From Pseudomonas putida (lineage in GTDB: Bacteria > Pseudomonadota > Gammaproteobacteria > Pseudomonadales > Pseudomonadaceae): DNA of 64,000 bases. The notes beneath the pieces were generated by a model that saw nothing but the letters and a program-made list of their open reading frames with translations, had not been told where the DNA came from and did not search any database. The translations under genes were made by a program, and so were the position numbers. Positions 38,438-50,021 of this stretch are shown here, one piece after another (position 1 is the stretch's first letter; each line of letters begins with the position of its first letter). The stretch is taken from contig CP124529.1 of NCBI GenBank assembly GCA_029953615.1, forward strand, positions 2,074,998-2,138,997, given 5' to 3'.

Positions 38438-39088
38438 TCAAACTTCGCGCAGGTTATGGCAACGCCTGAACCGCGCCTCCAGGTTACGATCGGGCATCTG
38501 GTGGCTGCGCAGGGCATTCAAGGTCTGTTCGACATAATCACGCGTGGTGCCATAACGCCCCTTGGCACTGGCCAGGATCTGGCTGAGCAGGGTGTCTGGC
38601 AAGTTCCCGGCGTAGCACGGCAAATGCCGCTCAAGCACAAAGCCCAAGGCCTGCACCTTGCTGCCATCACCCAGCCGGCAACTGAGCCAGTGCGGCCGGT
38701 ACGCCGGGTATGGCATCTCGCGCTGCCACAGGGCCATCAGCGAATCGTCCAGGGTGCTTTCATCCAGCCGGTAGGCAAAACCACTGCAGGAGCCACCACG
38801 GTCCAGGCCAAATACCAGGCCGGGGGTTTCCGGGGTGCCGCGGTGTTCGTGCGACCACAGGTACAAGCCACGGTGGTAACCATGTACACGCGCCCGTTGG
38901 CGTTCCACCGAGTTGCACTCCGGCCGCCAGATCAACGAACCATACGCGAACAACCAAACCGGCCCACCCCGATGGCGAGACATGGTTGTCTTCATGGAAT
39001 TGAACAACTGTTCGCGAGTATGTTGCTGACCGAAGTCGAGTGTCGGTGGATATGAAACTTCCCAGGACATGCTTTCAAGTGCCGACAT
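38438..39088 (-). CDS. chaC: glutathione-specific gamma-glutamylcyclotransferase (ChaC-like)
   Basis: A 216-residue protein of the ChaC family, which breaks glutathione into 5-oxoproline and Cys-Gly. The substrate loop VWLFAYGSLIWRPE near 44-57 (YGSL motif), RVHGYHRGLYLWS and TPGLVFGLDRGGSC are typical, and the catalytic Glu lies in a later acidic helix of the family. No strong ribosome site is seen; a start at the internal Met near residue 32 or 36 would also keep the domain. Confidence 0.87.
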   Translation of the reverse strand: MSALESMSWEVSYPPTLDFGQQHTREQLFNSMKTTMSRHRGGPVWLFAYGSLIWRPECNSVERQRARVHGYHRGLYLWSHEHRGTPETPGLVFGLDRGGSCSGFAYRLDESTLDDSLMALWQREMPYPAYRPHWLSCRLGDGSKVQALGFVLERHLPCYAGNLPDTLLSQILASAKGRYGTTRDYVEQTLNALRSHQMPDRNLEARFRRCHNLREV

Positions 39089-39285
39089 AAGCTGCCGCCA
39101 TTATCCCTGTGAACTACGGATGTAGCGAAATTCGATTACGATGTGGCCCCAAGCCTCTGTACCAGGGGCGCTTGCAGTAACCATAGGACAGAAGCACAGG
39201 AATACTCAAGCCCTCGGGCCAGAGTTTCATCCGTGCTCCCGACGACTGGGAAGTACTGTTTCGGCAACTGTGAAAGTTATTGGCC

Positions 39286-39308
39286 AAGGCGGTAACAATT
39301 ACCGCCTT
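39286..39308. other. perfect 10-bp stem-loop downstream of the reductase gene
   Basis: AAGGCGGTAA and TTACCGCCTT surround a 3-base loop, 26 bases beyond the end of the ferredoxin-type reductase gene. No T-run is present. It may contribute to 3' end formation. Confidence 0.45.
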
Positions 39309-39334
39309 ATATCCCTGCTTTCCAACTTCGGTTA

Positions 39335-40303
39335 TTAGCCGCGTGGCGCGTAGGCAAACACATCGGCGCGCATGCGATGTGCATCCATGCCGGCTTCGAC
39401 CAAGGCGTCGAGAGTGGCATAGATCATGTTGGGCGAACCGCTGGCATATACATGCACGCTGTTGAGGTCGGCAATGTCCTCGCAGACCGCCTCATGCAGC
39501 ATGCCGCAACGGCCTTCCCAACCGCACAGGTCGCTGACCACCTGGTGCAGGAACAGGTTGGGCAGGCGCTGCCATTCGTCCCAGTGCTCAATCTGGTAGA
39601 AGTCCTCGGGCCGGCGCACGCCCCAGTACAGGTGTACTGGATGCTTGAAGCCCTGGGCCCGGCAATGCTCGACCAGGCTGTGCATCTGGCCCATACCTGT
39701 GCCGGCAGCGATCAGCACCAGCGGCCCGTCGGGCAACTCGGCCAGGTGGGTGTCACCGAACGGCATTTCGATGCGGGCCAGGCCGTCGCGCTTGAGCTGC
39801 TGGACAAGCTGCAGCGCACTGGGCTCGCGCGCCAGCACATGCAGCTCCAGCTCGCGCCCGGCATGGGGCGCGGATGCCAGCGAGAATGCCGCCTGCTTGC
39901 CGCCCTCGCGCTCGATCATCAGGTACTGCCCGGCGTGGTAACGCGGCGGCTTGCCGGCCGGTGCGCGCAAGCGCACGCGCCAGACGTCGCCACCGACCTC
40001 GACGCACTCACTGACACTGCACGCCAGTTTGCGCACCGGCAGCTCGCCCAGGGCGAGCACACCATCCCAGAGCAACACGCAGTCCTCCAGCGGTTCGGCA
40101 ATGCAGGTGAACAGCTCGCCATGGTCGCGGACTTCGCCGTCCTGGCGGACCCGGCCTTCGACCAACAACGCGGCGCAGACATGGCAATTGCCATTGCGGC
40201 AGCTGTTCGGGCAGTCATAGCCCAGCCGCCGCGCTCCATCCAGGATCCGTTCCCCGGGTTCGAGCGCCAGCACCGCCCCGGACGGCTGCAACGTTACCTG
40301 CAT
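39335..40303 (-). CDS. 2Fe-2S ferredoxin-FNR fusion reductase (AscD/CDP-6-deoxyglucoseen reductase-like)
   Basis: A 322-residue electron-transfer protein. Residues ~1-90 are a plant-type ferredoxin domain with ligands in CPNSCRNGNCHVC and LFTC. Residues ~95-320 are an FNR-like FAD/NAD(P)H domain (RYHAGQYLMIE, LVLIAAGTGMGQM, VHVYASGSPNMI). It passes electrons from NAD(P)H through FAD to the cluster. Its ATG overlaps the ubiD stop by one base (TGATG), so it is translated together with UbiD; a link to prenylated-flavin chemistry or an oxygenase partner is inference. The start at 40303 is preferred over one 8 codons upstream. Confidence 0.9.
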   Translation of the reverse strand: MQVTLQPSGAVLALEPGERILDGARRLGYDCPNSCRNGNCHVCAALLVEGRVRQDGEVRDHGELFTCIAEPLEDCVLLWDGVLALGELPVRKLACSVSECVEVGGDVWRVRLRAPAGKPPRYHAGQYLMIEREGGKQAAFSLASAPHAGRELELHVLAREPSALQLVQQLKRDGLARIEMPFGDTHLAELPDGPLVLIAAGTGMGQMHSLVEHCRAQGFKHPVHLYWGVRRPEDFYQIEHWDEWQRLPNLFLHQVVSDLCGWEGRCGMLHEAVCEDIADLNSVHVYASGSPNMIYATLDALVEAGMDAHRMRADVFAYAPRG

Positions 40304-41769
40304 CAATCTATTCCCAACTGATCCCACAGCTCATCGATACGGCGGGTGACGGCTTCGTCCTTGACGATGACCCGTCCCCATTCCCGTGTAGTCTCGCCCG
40401 GCCACTTGTTCGTGGCGTCCAGGCCCATCTTCGACCCCAGCCCGGATACCGGCGACGCGAAGTCCAGGTAGTCGATCGGGGTGTTGTCGATCATCACCGT
40501 ATCACGCTTGGGATCCATGCGCGTGGTGATGGCCCAGATCACATCGTTCCAGTCACGGGCATTGATATCGTCATCGGTGACAATAACGAACTTGGTGTAC
40601 ATGAACTGTCGCAGGAACGACCACACACCCAGCATCACGCGCTTGGCGTGGCCCGGGTACTGCTTTTTCATGGTCACCACCGCCATGCGGTACGAGCAAC
40701 CTTCTGGCGGCAGGTAGAAATCGACGATTTCCGGGAACTGCTTCTGCAGGATCGGTACGAACACTTCGTTCAGCGCCACGCCGAGGATCGCGGGCTCGTC
40801 TGGCGGTCGGCCGGTGTAGGTGCTGTGGTAGATCGGTTTTTGCCGGTGGGTGATGCGCTCGACGGTGAACACCGGGAAGCTGTCCACTTCGTTGTAGTAA
40901 CCGGTATGGTCGCCGTATGGGCCTTCGGGGGCCATTTCGCCCGGGTGGATCACACCTTCCAGAATGATTTCGGCGGTGGCCGGTACCTGCAGGTTGCTGC
41001 CCCGGCACTTGACCAGTTCGGTGCGGTTGCCGCGCAGCAGGCCGGCGAAGGCGTACTCGGAGAGGGTATCCGGCACCGGGGTCACGGCGCCGAGGATGGT
41101 GGCAGGGTCAGCGCCCAGGGCCACGGCGACCGGGAACGGCTGGCCAGGGTTCTTCTCGCACCACTCGCGGTAGTCCAGGGCGCCACCACGGTGGCTGAGC
41201 CAGCGCATGATGACCTTGTTGCGGCCGATCACCTGCTGGCGGTAGATACCCAGGTTCTGGCGGTCCTTGTTCGGGCCGCGGGTAACGGTGAGCCCCCAGG
41301 TGATCAGCGGCGCCACGTCGCCCGGCCAGCAGTGCTGGATCGGCAGGGCGCCGAGGTCGACATCGTCACCCTCGACCACCACTTCCTGGCACACCGCGTC
41401 CTTGACCACTTTCGGCGCCATAGACACGACTTTCTTGAAGATCGGCAGCTTGGACCAGGCATCCTTCAAGCCCTTCGGCGGCTCGGGCTCCTTGAGGAAG
41501 GCCAGCAGCTTGCCGATTTCTCGCAGTTCATCGACCGACTCGGCGCCCATGCCCATGGCCACGCGCTCCGGGGTACCGAACAGGTTGCCCAGCACCGGGA
41601 TGTCGAAGCCGGTGGGGTTTTCGAACAGCAATGCCGGGCCCTTGGCACGCAGGGTGCGGTCGCAGACCTCGGTCATTTCCAGGACGGGGGAGATCGGAAC
41701 CTGGATGCGCTTGAGCTCGCCGCGCTGTTCCAGGCCACGGATGAAGTCGCGCAAGTCGCGATACTGCAT
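40303..41769 (-). CDS. ubiD: 4-hydroxy-3-polyprenylbenzoate decarboxylase UbiD
   Basis: A 488-residue prenyl-FMN-dependent decarboxylase of ubiquinone synthesis. The family landmarks are present: [19 protein letters not shown] at the start, the prFMN/metal segment around [13 protein letters not shown], and the C-terminal oligomerisation segment to WDQLGID. GAGGC lies 7 bases before the ATG at 41769. It is followed directly by the ferredoxin-type reductase. Confidence 0.96.
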   Translation of the reverse strand: MQYRDLRDFIRGLEQRGELKRIQVPISPVLEMTEVCDRTLRAKGPALLFENPTGFDIPVLGNLFGTPERVAMGMGAESVDELREIGKLLAFLKEPEPPKGLKDAWSKLPIFKKVVSMAPKVVKDAVCQEVVVEGDDVDLGALPIQHCWPGDVAPLITWGLTVTRGPNKDRQNLGIYRQQVIGRNKVIMRWLSHRGGALDYREWCEKNPGQPFPVAVALGADPATILGAVTPVPDTLSEYAFAGLLRGNRTELVKCRGSNLQVPATAEIILEGVIHPGEMAPEGPYGDHTGYYNEVDSFPVFTVERITHRQKPIYHSTYTGRPPDEPAILGVALNEVFVPILQKQFPEIVDFYLPPEGCSYRMAVVTMKKQYPGHAKRVMLGVWSFLRQFMYTKFVIVTDDDINARDWNDVIWAITTRMDPKRDTVMIDNTPIDYLDFASPVSGLGSKMGLDATNKWPGETTREWGRVIVKDEAVTRRIDELWDQLGID

Positions 41770-41850
41770 GCAGAAGCCTCGTGTTGGCCGTATCGGTCGG
41801 GGGTGCAGAGTGTAGCGCCGTTCGGGCTTTGTTTGGGGCGAAAATGCATT

Positions 41851-41950
41851 GGGGCCGCTTCGCGCCCCTTCGCGGGCACGCCCGCTCCCACAAGGATCAC
41901 ACAGAACCTGTGGGAGCGGGCGTGCCCGCGAAGGGGCGCGAAGCGGCCCC
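41851..41950. repeat. perfect 42-bp inverted repeat built around a REP pair, between rho and ubiD
   Basis: Arms 41851-41892 and 41909-41950 are exact reverse complements over 42 bases with a 16-base loop. The inner part is a REP pair (gcgggcacgcccgctccca); the outer part (ggggccgcttcgcgcccctt) extends it beyond the usual REP length. It separates rho from ubiD and probably ends rho transcripts or acts as a cruciform. Confidence 0.9.
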
Positions 41951-41973
41951 AATTACTGCCTGGCCTGAAACGC

Positions 41974-43234
<1,261 letters not shown>

Positions 43235-43573
43235 AAGGGGAATGACGTAATCATGTAAGAAGGGAGAATTAAGCTTCTGGCTTAATGAGGCCGCGCCGCT
43301 AGATGGCGACAGGATCGCGTACTGATTCGAATTAGGGATGCTTCGGCGACGGCGTGTAGAGGGCACTGGAAAAGCAGTGCGAGGCCGAATGTAACACTTG
43401 CTTTTTTCGACGTCTAGTGGTTTTGCCCTGCCATTTTCAGCTGCAACACACCTTTCTGTAGAAGCAGCCTTGTGCTGCGAAGAGGCCATCAGCCGCAGCG
43501 ACAACGTCAGTCTTACCGGCACTTTCGCAGCACAAGGCTGCTCCTGCATGGGCAAGACTGCCTTTGCAGAGGC
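43235..43573. other. rho upstream region with an inverted repeat
   Basis: 339 bases between the rho start and the trxA terminator. It should contain the rho promoter and leader. An 18-bp inverted repeat (AGCAGCCTTGTGCTGCGA, 43463-43480, and its complement 43525-43542) is present. This unit is distinct from the REP motifs elsewhere. No gene is seen. Confidence 0.6.
43463..43542. repeat. 18-bp inverted repeat unrelated to the REP motif
   Basis: Perfect 18-base arms with a 44-base spacer, AGCAGCCTTGTGCTGCGA and its complement. It resembles a second family of intergenic palindromes in pseudomonads; I cannot check copy number from one window. Confidence 0.7.
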
Positions 43574-43603
43574 AAAAAAAGCCCCGCATCTGCGGGGCTT
43601 TTT
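43574..43603 (-). terminator. rho-independent terminator of trxA
   Basis: AAAAGCCCCGCA/TGCGGGGCTTTT with a 2-base loop and a T7 run in the minus direction, 5 bases after the trxA stop. The A/T runs on both sides could make it bidirectional. Confidence 0.88.
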
Positions 43604-43607
43604 CATA

Positions 43608-43934
43608 TCACAGGTGGGCGTCGAGGAACGCGGCCAGCTGCGATTTGGACAGGGCGCCGACCTTGGTGGCTTCGACGTTGCCGTTCTTGAACAGCATCAG
43701 CGTCGGGATACCACGCACGCCGTGCTTGGCCGGGGTTTCCTGGTTCTCGTCGATGTTCAGCTTGGCGACGGTCAGTTTGCCCTCGTAGGTAGCAGCGATG
43801 TCGTCCAGAACCGGAGCGATCATCTTGCATGGGCCGCACCATTCAGCCCAGTAGTCGACCAGCACCGGGCCTTGAGCCTGCAGTACGTCGGCTTCGAAGC
43901 TGGCGTCGGTGACGTGTTTGATTTTGTCGCTCAT
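43608..43934 (-). CDS. trxA: thioredoxin TrxA
   Basis: A 108-residue thioredoxin, the cytoplasmic dithiol reductant. The active site WCGPC has C33 and C36; the buried Asp is in VLVDYWAEW and the cis-Pro in GIPTLMLF. The ATG at 43934 has GGAG 8 bases upstream. It is a single-gene unit ending at a strong terminator, upstream of rho, the usual gamma-proteobacterial order. Confidence 0.97.
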   Translation of the reverse strand: MSDKIKHVTDASFEADVLQAQGPVLVDYWAEWCGPCKMIAPVLDDIAATYEGKLTVAKLNIDENQETPAKHGVRGIPTLMLFKNGNVEATKVGALSKSQLAAFLDAHL

Positions 43935-44189
43935 GGAAATCTCCAAGGTCGTAAGCAATAAAAACGTTGCCCATCATAGCCGCACCCGTCTCCTACAGGA
44001 AGCCGCGGACGATTGAGTGTAACTATAGTTGCGCAAGACGCCACGAATCGAAACCGTCATACAAGTGTCATAGCATCGAATGGCACATTGCCTTGTATCA
44101 AGGCCAGCACAACGGCTGAGTGTCACGCGTTGGCGATAGCCTGCTATCGTGGCACGATTGCCAGGTTAACGACCGAGAACAACCAGATC

Positions 44190-45692
44190 ATGCCGCATAC
44201 CATCGCGAAGAACCTGTCCCTGATCGCCGCCATCGACCTTGGCTCCAACAGCTTTCACATGGTCGTGGCCAAGGCCCACCATACCGAAATCCGCATTCTC
44301 GAGCGGCTCGGCGAGAAGGTTCAGTTGGCCGCCGGCATCGACGAAGAGCGCCTGCTCAGCGAAGAAGCCATGGAACGAGGCCTGGACTGCCTCAAGCGCT
44401 TTTCCCAGTTGATCAACGGCATGCCGGCAGGCTCGGTGCGCATCGTCGGCACCAACGCCTTGCGCGAAGCGCGCAACCGCAACGAATTCATCCAGCGCGC
44501 CGAAGCCATCCTCGGCCACCCGGTCGAGGTTATCTCCGGCCGTGAAGAAGCGCGCCTGATCTACCTGGGCGTATCACACACCCTGGCCGACACCCCCGGC
44601 AAGCGGCTGGTGGCCGACATTGGCGGCGGCAGCACCGAATTCATCATCGGCCAGCGCTTCGAGCCGCTGCTGCGCGAAAGCCTGCAGATGGGCTGCGTCA
44701 GCTTCACCCAGCGCTACTTCCGCGACGGCAAGATCACCCCGGCCCGTTACGCCCAGGCCTATACCGCCGCACGCCTGGAACTGATGAGCATCGAGAATGC
44801 CCTGCACCGCCTGACCTGGGACGAAGCCATCGGCTCGTCCGGTACCATTCGTGCCATCGGTGCCGCGATCAAGGCCGGCGGCCTGGGCAATGGCGAGGTC
44901 AACGCCGAGGGGCTGGCCTGGGTCAAGCGCAAACTGTTCAAGCTGGGTGAAGTCGACAAGATCGACTTCGAAGGCGTCAAGCCGGATCGCCGCGCCATCT
45001 TCCCGGCCGGTCTGGCGATTCTCGAAGCGATCTTCGATGCCCTGGAGCTGCAGCGCATGGACCACTGCGATGGAGCCCTGCGTGAAGGCGTGCTGTTCGA
45101 CCTGCTCGGCCGCCACCACCACGAAGACGTGCGCGAACGCACCCTGAACTCGCTGATGGAACGCTACCACGTGGACCAGGGCCAGGCCGCACGGGTCGAG
45201 CGCAAAGCCTTGCACGCCTTCGACCAGGTGGCCGACGCCTGGGACCTGAAAGACGGGAACTGGCGCGATCTGCTCGGCTGGGCGGCGAAAGTGCACGAAA
45301 TCGGCCTGGATATCGCCCACTACCACTACCACAAGCACGGCGCCTACCTGATCGAGCATTCCGACCTGTCGGGCTTTTCCCGCGAGGACCAGCAGATGAT
45401 GGCCTTGCTGGTGCGCGGCCACCGCCGCAACATCCCCAAGGACAAGATCGCCGAACTGGGTGAGGAAGGGGTCAAGCTGCTGCGCCTGTGCGTGCTGCTG
45501 CGCTTCGCCATCCTGTTCCACCACATCCGTGGCAACCAGCAGATGCCGAAGGTCGAGCTCAAGGCTGCCGACAGCAGCCTGGATGTGGCCTTCCCTGAGG
45601 GCTGGCTGGAACAGAACCAGCTGACCCAGGCCGACTTCGCCAACGAGGCGGAGTGGCTGGCCCGGGTCGGCTTCGTCCTCAGCGTACGTTGA
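44190..45692 (+). CDS. ppx: exopolyphosphatase Ppx/GppA
   Basis: A 500-residue exopolyphosphatase that removes terminal phosphates from polyphosphate. The ASKHA phosphate loops [16 protein letters not shown] (near 10-25) and [14 protein letters not shown] (near 145-158) are present, followed by the helical C-terminal HD-like domain ([15 protein letters not shown]). I use ATG 44190, which puts DLGSNS at the usual position; longer starts upstream have no support. It converges with ppk and overlaps its end by 14 bases. Confidence 0.95.
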   Translation: MPHTIAKNLSLIAAIDLGSNSFHMVVAKAHHTEIRILERLGEKVQLAAGIDEERLLSEEAMERGLDCLKRFSQLINGMPAGSVRIVGTNALREARNRNEFIQRAEAILGHPVEVISGREEARLIYLGVSHTLADTPGKRLVADIGGGSTEFIIGQRFEPLLRESLQMGCVSFTQRYFRDGKITPARYAQAYTAARLELMSIENALHRLTWDEAIGSSGTIRAIGAAIKAGGLGNGEVNAEGLAWVKRKLFKLGEVDKIDFEGVKPDRRAIFPAGLAILEAIFDALELQRMDHCDGALREGVLFDLLGRHHHEDVRERTLNSLMERYHVDQGQAARVERKALHAFDQVADAWDLKDGNWRDLLGWAAKVHEIGLDIAHYHYHKHGAYLIEHSDLSGFSREDQQMMALLVRGHRRNIPKDKIAELGEEGVKLLRLCVLLRFAILFHHIRGNQQMPKVELKAADSSLDVAFPEGWLEQNQLTQADFANEAEWLARVGFVLSVR

Positions 45693-47923
45693 GGACCGGG
45701 TTGCTCAGGCGCTCCAGCAGGGTCGCCTGGGCACTGCGCGGGTTCTGGTTACCGGTCGGCGTGCTGCGCACATAGCGCCCGTCCGGCTGCAGGGTCCAGG
45801 CGTGGGTATTGTCGGTCAGGTAGCCTTCCAGCTCCTTCTTCACCCGCAGCAACAGCTTCTTGCCTTCCACCGGGAAGCAGGTCTCGACGCGCTTGTCGAG
45901 GTTGCGCTCCATCCAGTCGGCGCTGGACAGGTAGATCTGCTCTTCGCCGCCATTGAGGAAGTAGAACACCCGCGTGTGTTCGAGGAAGCGGCCGATGATC
46001 GAGCGCACCTGGATGTTGTGCGAAACCCCTGGAATGCCTGGGCGCAGGCAGCACATGCCACGCACCACCAGATCGATTTTCACACCTGACTGGCTGGCCT
46101 TGTACAGCGCCTTGATGACCTTGGCATCGGTCAGCGAGTTGAACTTGGCAATGATATGCGCCGGCTTGCCTTCGAGGGCGAACTGGGTTTCCCGCGCAAT
46201 CATGTCGAGCATGCCCTTCTTCAGGGTGAACGGCGCGTGCAGCAGCTTCTTCATGCGCAGGGTCTTGCCCATGCCGATCAACTGGCTGAACAGCTTGCCC
46301 ACATCCTCGGTGAGAGCGTCGTCAGAGGTCAGCAGGCTGTAGTCGGTGTACAGGCGGGCGTTGCCGGCGTGGTAGTTGCCGGTGCCCAGGTGCGCATAAC
46401 GCACGATCTCGCCCTGCTCACGACGCAAAATCAGCATCATCTTGGCGTGGGTCTTGAAGCCGACCACGCCGTAGATAACCACCGCACCGGCGGCCTGCAG
46501 GCGGCTGGCCATCTGCAGGTTGGACTCTTCGTCGAACCGCGCCCGCAGCTCGATCACCGCGGTGACCTCCTTGCCGTTACGCGCCGCGTCCACCAGCGCG
46601 TCGACGATTTCCGAGTTGGCCCCGGAACGGTACAGGGTCTGGCGTACGGCGAGCACGTGCGGGTCCTTGGCGGCCTGGCGCAGCAGGTCGATCACCGGGG
46701 TGAAGGACTCGAACGGGTGCATCAGCAGGATGTCCTGCTTGCCGATCACGCTGAAGATATTGTCGGCGTTCTGTAGCAGCTTGGGGATCGCCGGGGTGAA
46801 TGGCGTGTACTGCAGCTCGGGGTGGCTGTCCAGGCCGGTAATGCTGAACAGGCGGGTAAGGTTGACCGGGCCGTTGACCTGGTACAGCTCGCTTTCACTG
46901 AGGCTGAACTGCTTGAGCAGGTAGTCCGACAGGTGTTTCGGGCAGGTGTCGGCCACCTCCAGGCGCATCGGCGTCACCATAGCGGCGCGAGAACAGCTCG
47001 CCGCGCAGGGCGCGGGCCAGGTCGTCGACCTCTTCGGAGTCCAGCGCCAGGTCGGCGTTACGGGTCAGGCGGAACTGGTAGCAGCCCTTCACCTTCATGC
47101 CCTGGAACAGGTCGTCGGCGTGGGCATGGATCATCGACGACAGGAACACGTAGTTGGCACCTGGGCCACCCACTTCTTCCGGCACGCGGATGACCCGCGG
47201 CAGCAGGCGCGGGGCCGGGATGATCGCCAGGCCCGAATCGCGGCCGAAGGCATCGACCCCCTCGAGCTCGACGATGAAGTTGAGGCTCTTGTTCACCAGC
47301 AGCGGGAACGGGTGGGTCGGGTCGAGGCCGATCGGGGTGATGATCGGGGCGATTTCGTCGCGGAAGTAGCGGCGCACCCAGGTCTTGAGCTTGGGTGTCC
47401 AGTAGCGGCGGCGGATGAAGCGGATATGGTGCTTTTCCAGCTCGGGCAACAGCACGTCATTGAGGATCGCGTACTGGCGCTCGACTTCGCTGTGTACCAG
47501 GTCGCTGATACGCGCCAGCGCCTGGTGCGGCTGCAGGCCATCGGCACCGGCCTGTTCCCGGGCGAAGTTGATCTGCTTTTTCAGGCCGGCGACGCGGATC
47601 TCGAAGAACTCGTCTAGGTTGCTGGAGAAGATCAACAGGAACTTGAGGCGTTCGAGCAGCGGATAGCTCTCGTCCAGTGCCTGCTCCAGCACCCGGATGT
47701 TGAACTGCAGCTGCGAGAGTTCGCGATGAATGTACAGGCTGCTGTCGTCCAGGCCCGGGACGGCGATCACCGGGGCTGGTGCAGGCGCCGGCGCCACGGG
47801 CTCGGCCACCGCTTCCACTGCGGGCTGGGGCGCCGGCGGCAGGTCTGGCGGAGTCTGCACCATCTCTTCGGGGATTTCCTGAGCATCCTTGATCGCGACA
47901 GGGGTTAGCACTTCATTATTCAT
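45679..47923 (-). pseudogene. ppk: polyphosphate kinase Ppk1, frame broken by one extra base
   Basis: Membrane-associated PPK1 that makes polyphosphate from ATP. The first ~318 codons carry a Pro/Ala-rich N-terminal extension and SLYIHRELSQLQFNIRVLEQA through [11 protein letters not shown]. The rest, from [20 protein letters not shown] on, including the catalytic region [11 protein letters not shown] and ...[12 protein letters not shown], is in another frame. Removing one T at 46968 restores a 747-residue enzyme. AGGA lies 8 bases before the ATG at 47923. Both halves are otherwise intact, so an error is likely. Confidence 0.92.
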
Positions 47924-48136
47924 CTGGCGTTCCTGAGGACGTTAACGCCCTATCATCAATTGAGCGGCAAGATAAGCGCCCATTATGACGCCTGTGTTAC
48001 ACACCAGGGCAAGCCATGGCGCGTGGCTTCTGGCATTCTCCGAGCAGGCATTGTTCATGTCGAGACACATTTGGACACTTTCACGAACGCGCGCGAAGGG
48101 GTAGGCTTCGCGTTCATTTCGCCAGCACCTCAGAAA

Positions 48137-48781
48137 ATGCTTCAACAATTCCTGCAGGATTTCGGCTACTTCGCCCTTTTTCTAGGCACCTTCTTTGAAG
48201 GCGAGACCATCCTGGTGCTTGCGGGGTTCCTTGCGTTTCGCGGTTACATGGACATTAACCTGGTGTGCCTGGTGGCGTTTTTCGGCAGCTATGCCGGCGA
48301 CCAGCTGTGGTACTTCATGGGCCGTCGCCACGGGCGCAGGATCCTGGCGCGCAAACCACGCTGGCAGGCGATGGGTGACCGGGCGCTGGACCACATCCGT
48401 CGCCACCCCGACATCTGGGTACTGAGTTTCCGCTTCGTCTATGGCTTGCGCACGGTCATGCCGGTGGCCATTGGCCTGTCCGGCTACCCGCCACGCCGCT
48501 ACCTGCTGCTGAACGGTCTCGGCGCGGCCATCTGGGCAGTGGCGCTGGGCGCGGCAGCGTACCACTTCGGCGCCATCCTCGAAGGCCTGCTGGGCAACGT
48601 GAAGCGCTACGAGCTATGGGTACTCGGTGGCCTGCTGGCGCTGGGTGGCCTGCTATGGCTGCGCCGGCGCTTCCGCACCCTGCGTGCGGAGCGCAAGGCG
48701 GCGGGCATGCCCCAGGCCCCAGAGGCTGAACAGGCTGTAAGTCACGAGCAGGAACCAGGCCAGCGGCGCGACCACCGCTAA
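48137..48781 (+). CDS. DedA-family membrane protein
   Basis: A 214-residue DedA (VTT-domain) integral membrane protein with about five hydrophobic segments. The family motifs FEGETILVLAGFLA, GDQLWYFMGRRHGRR and RFVYGLRTVMPVAIGLSGYPPR (here FRFVYGLRTVMPVAIG) are clear. DedA proteins are half-transporters linked to proton motive force and lipid-carrier (undecaprenyl phosphate) handling. The last ~40 residues are polar and lie on the opposite strand of the next gene's 3' end (129-base overlap). No good ribosome site is seen before ATG 48137. Confidence 0.88.
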   Translation: MLQQFLQDFGYFALFLGTFFEGETILVLAGFLAFRGYMDINLVCLVAFFGSYAGDQLWYFMGRRHGRRILARKPRWQAMGDRALDHIRRHPDIWVLSFRFVYGLRTVMPVAIGLSGYPPRRYLLLNGLGAAIWAVALGAAAYHFGAILEGLLGNVKRYELWVLGGLLALGGLLWLRRRFRTLRAERKAAGMPQAPEAEQAVSHEQEPGQRRDHR

Positions 48782-49909
48782 GCCCAATGCGCCGGCCAGG
48801 TACAGCGCCGGCGCGTTCACCAGCAGCCGCACCCGCTCCATGCGCACGGCCCATGGCCGATCCTCCAGCAGCGCGCCAAGCACGAACAAGCCAAACGCCA
48901 TCAGCGCCCAGCCGAGTACCAGGGCGGCGGTCGGCACGCGCTCGGCCACCTCCATCAGATAACTGCCGAGCGCCACGTAAACCACGAACTGCGCCGCCAC
49001 ATAGGCCTGCTGCGCACGGCCCAGGGCAACCTCGAACTTGCGAAACAACGTCAGGTCCTGCTTGGCCTGTGGGTAGCGTGCAGCCACATCGGCCGGGCGC
49101 CAGCCGGTGGGCATGAACCATATCCGCAGCTTGTCCCACAGGCTGTCGGCGCGCCGGGCATCGTGCCAGAGCTGGGCATAGAACTGCAGGTTGGCCCACA
49201 GCGGGTTCCAGCTGGCCAGCGGCGTGGTCACCCCGAACACCACCGGCTCGGCCGGGTCCTCCTCTTTGAAGGTACCGAACAGACGATCCCAGAGAATGAA
49301 CACGCCACCGTAATTGCGATCCAAGTAAGCAGGATTTTGCGCATGGTGGACGCGATGGTTGGATGGCGTGATCAACACCCACTCGAGCCAGCCCAGCTTG
49401 GGAATGTGCCGGGTATGCACCCAGAACTGGTACAGCAGGTTGAGCGACGCCACCGTGATGAACACCAGCGGTGGCACACCGAGCAACGCCAGCGGCAGGT
49501 AGAACAGCCACGAGAAAATGAACCCGCTGCTGGTCTGGCGCAGCGCCGTGGTGAGGTTGTACTCCTCGCTCTGGTGATGCACCGAGTGCGCAGCCCACAG
49601 CACGTTGCGCTCGTGGCCAAGACGGTGCAGCCAGTAGTAGCAGATGTCGTACAGGACAAAGGCCAGCAGCCACACCCACCAGGCCTGCGCCGGCAGGCGC
49701 AGCAACGCCAGGTGCTCGAAGGCCAGGGCATAGGTCACCAGCCCCACCCCTTTGGTCAGCAACCCGGTAGTGGTCGACAGCGCGCCGGTGCTGAGGCTGT
49801 TGATCGAATCGGCCAGGGTGAAGTTGCGCTGGCCACGCACGCAGTCGGCCAGCAGCTCGACGGCAATCAGCACGAAGAAGAACGGCACGGCCAGCAGGAT
49901 CAGGTCCAT
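48653..49909 (-). CDS. sterol desaturase / fatty acid hydroxylase superfamily membrane protein
   Basis: A 418-residue multi-pass membrane di-iron protein. The histidine clusters are present: HRLGH (95-99), HSVHH (108-112), and HRVHH (185-189), plus H165 and H168. They ligate the iron centre used to hydroxylate or desaturate a lipid; the substrate is unknown. The C-terminal ~130 residues add further membrane helices. Its 3' end overlaps the convergent dedA gene by 129 bases. Confidence 0.9.
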   Translation of the reverse strand: MDLILLAVPFFFVLIAVELLADCVRGQRNFTLADSINSLSTGALSTTTGLLTKGVGLVTYALAFEHLALLRLPAQAWWVWLLAFVLYDICYYWLHRLGHERNVLWAAHSVHHQSEEYNLTTALRQTSSGFIFSWLFYLPLALLGVPPLVFITVASLNLLYQFWVHTRHIPKLGWLEWVLITPSNHRVHHAQNPAYLDRNYGGVFILWDRLFGTFKEEDPAEPVVFGVTTPLASWNPLWANLQFYAQLWHDARRADSLWDKLRIWFMPTGWRPADVAARYPQAKQDLTLFRKFEVALGRAQQAYVAAQFVVYVALGSYLMEVAERVPTAALVLGWALMAFGLFVLGALLEDRPWAVRMERVRLLVNAPALYLAGALGLAVVAPLAWFLLVTYSLFSLWGLGHARRLALRTQGAEAPAQP

Positions 49910-50021
49910 GGGTACGACCTCAGGCGTTATCCGCCAAGACTAGGCCGCGCGCGCAGGAATCCCTATGGCGACATCTGCCAAACTAGAGGACATTTAGCGC
50001 CTCGACACTGGAGTAAAAAGC

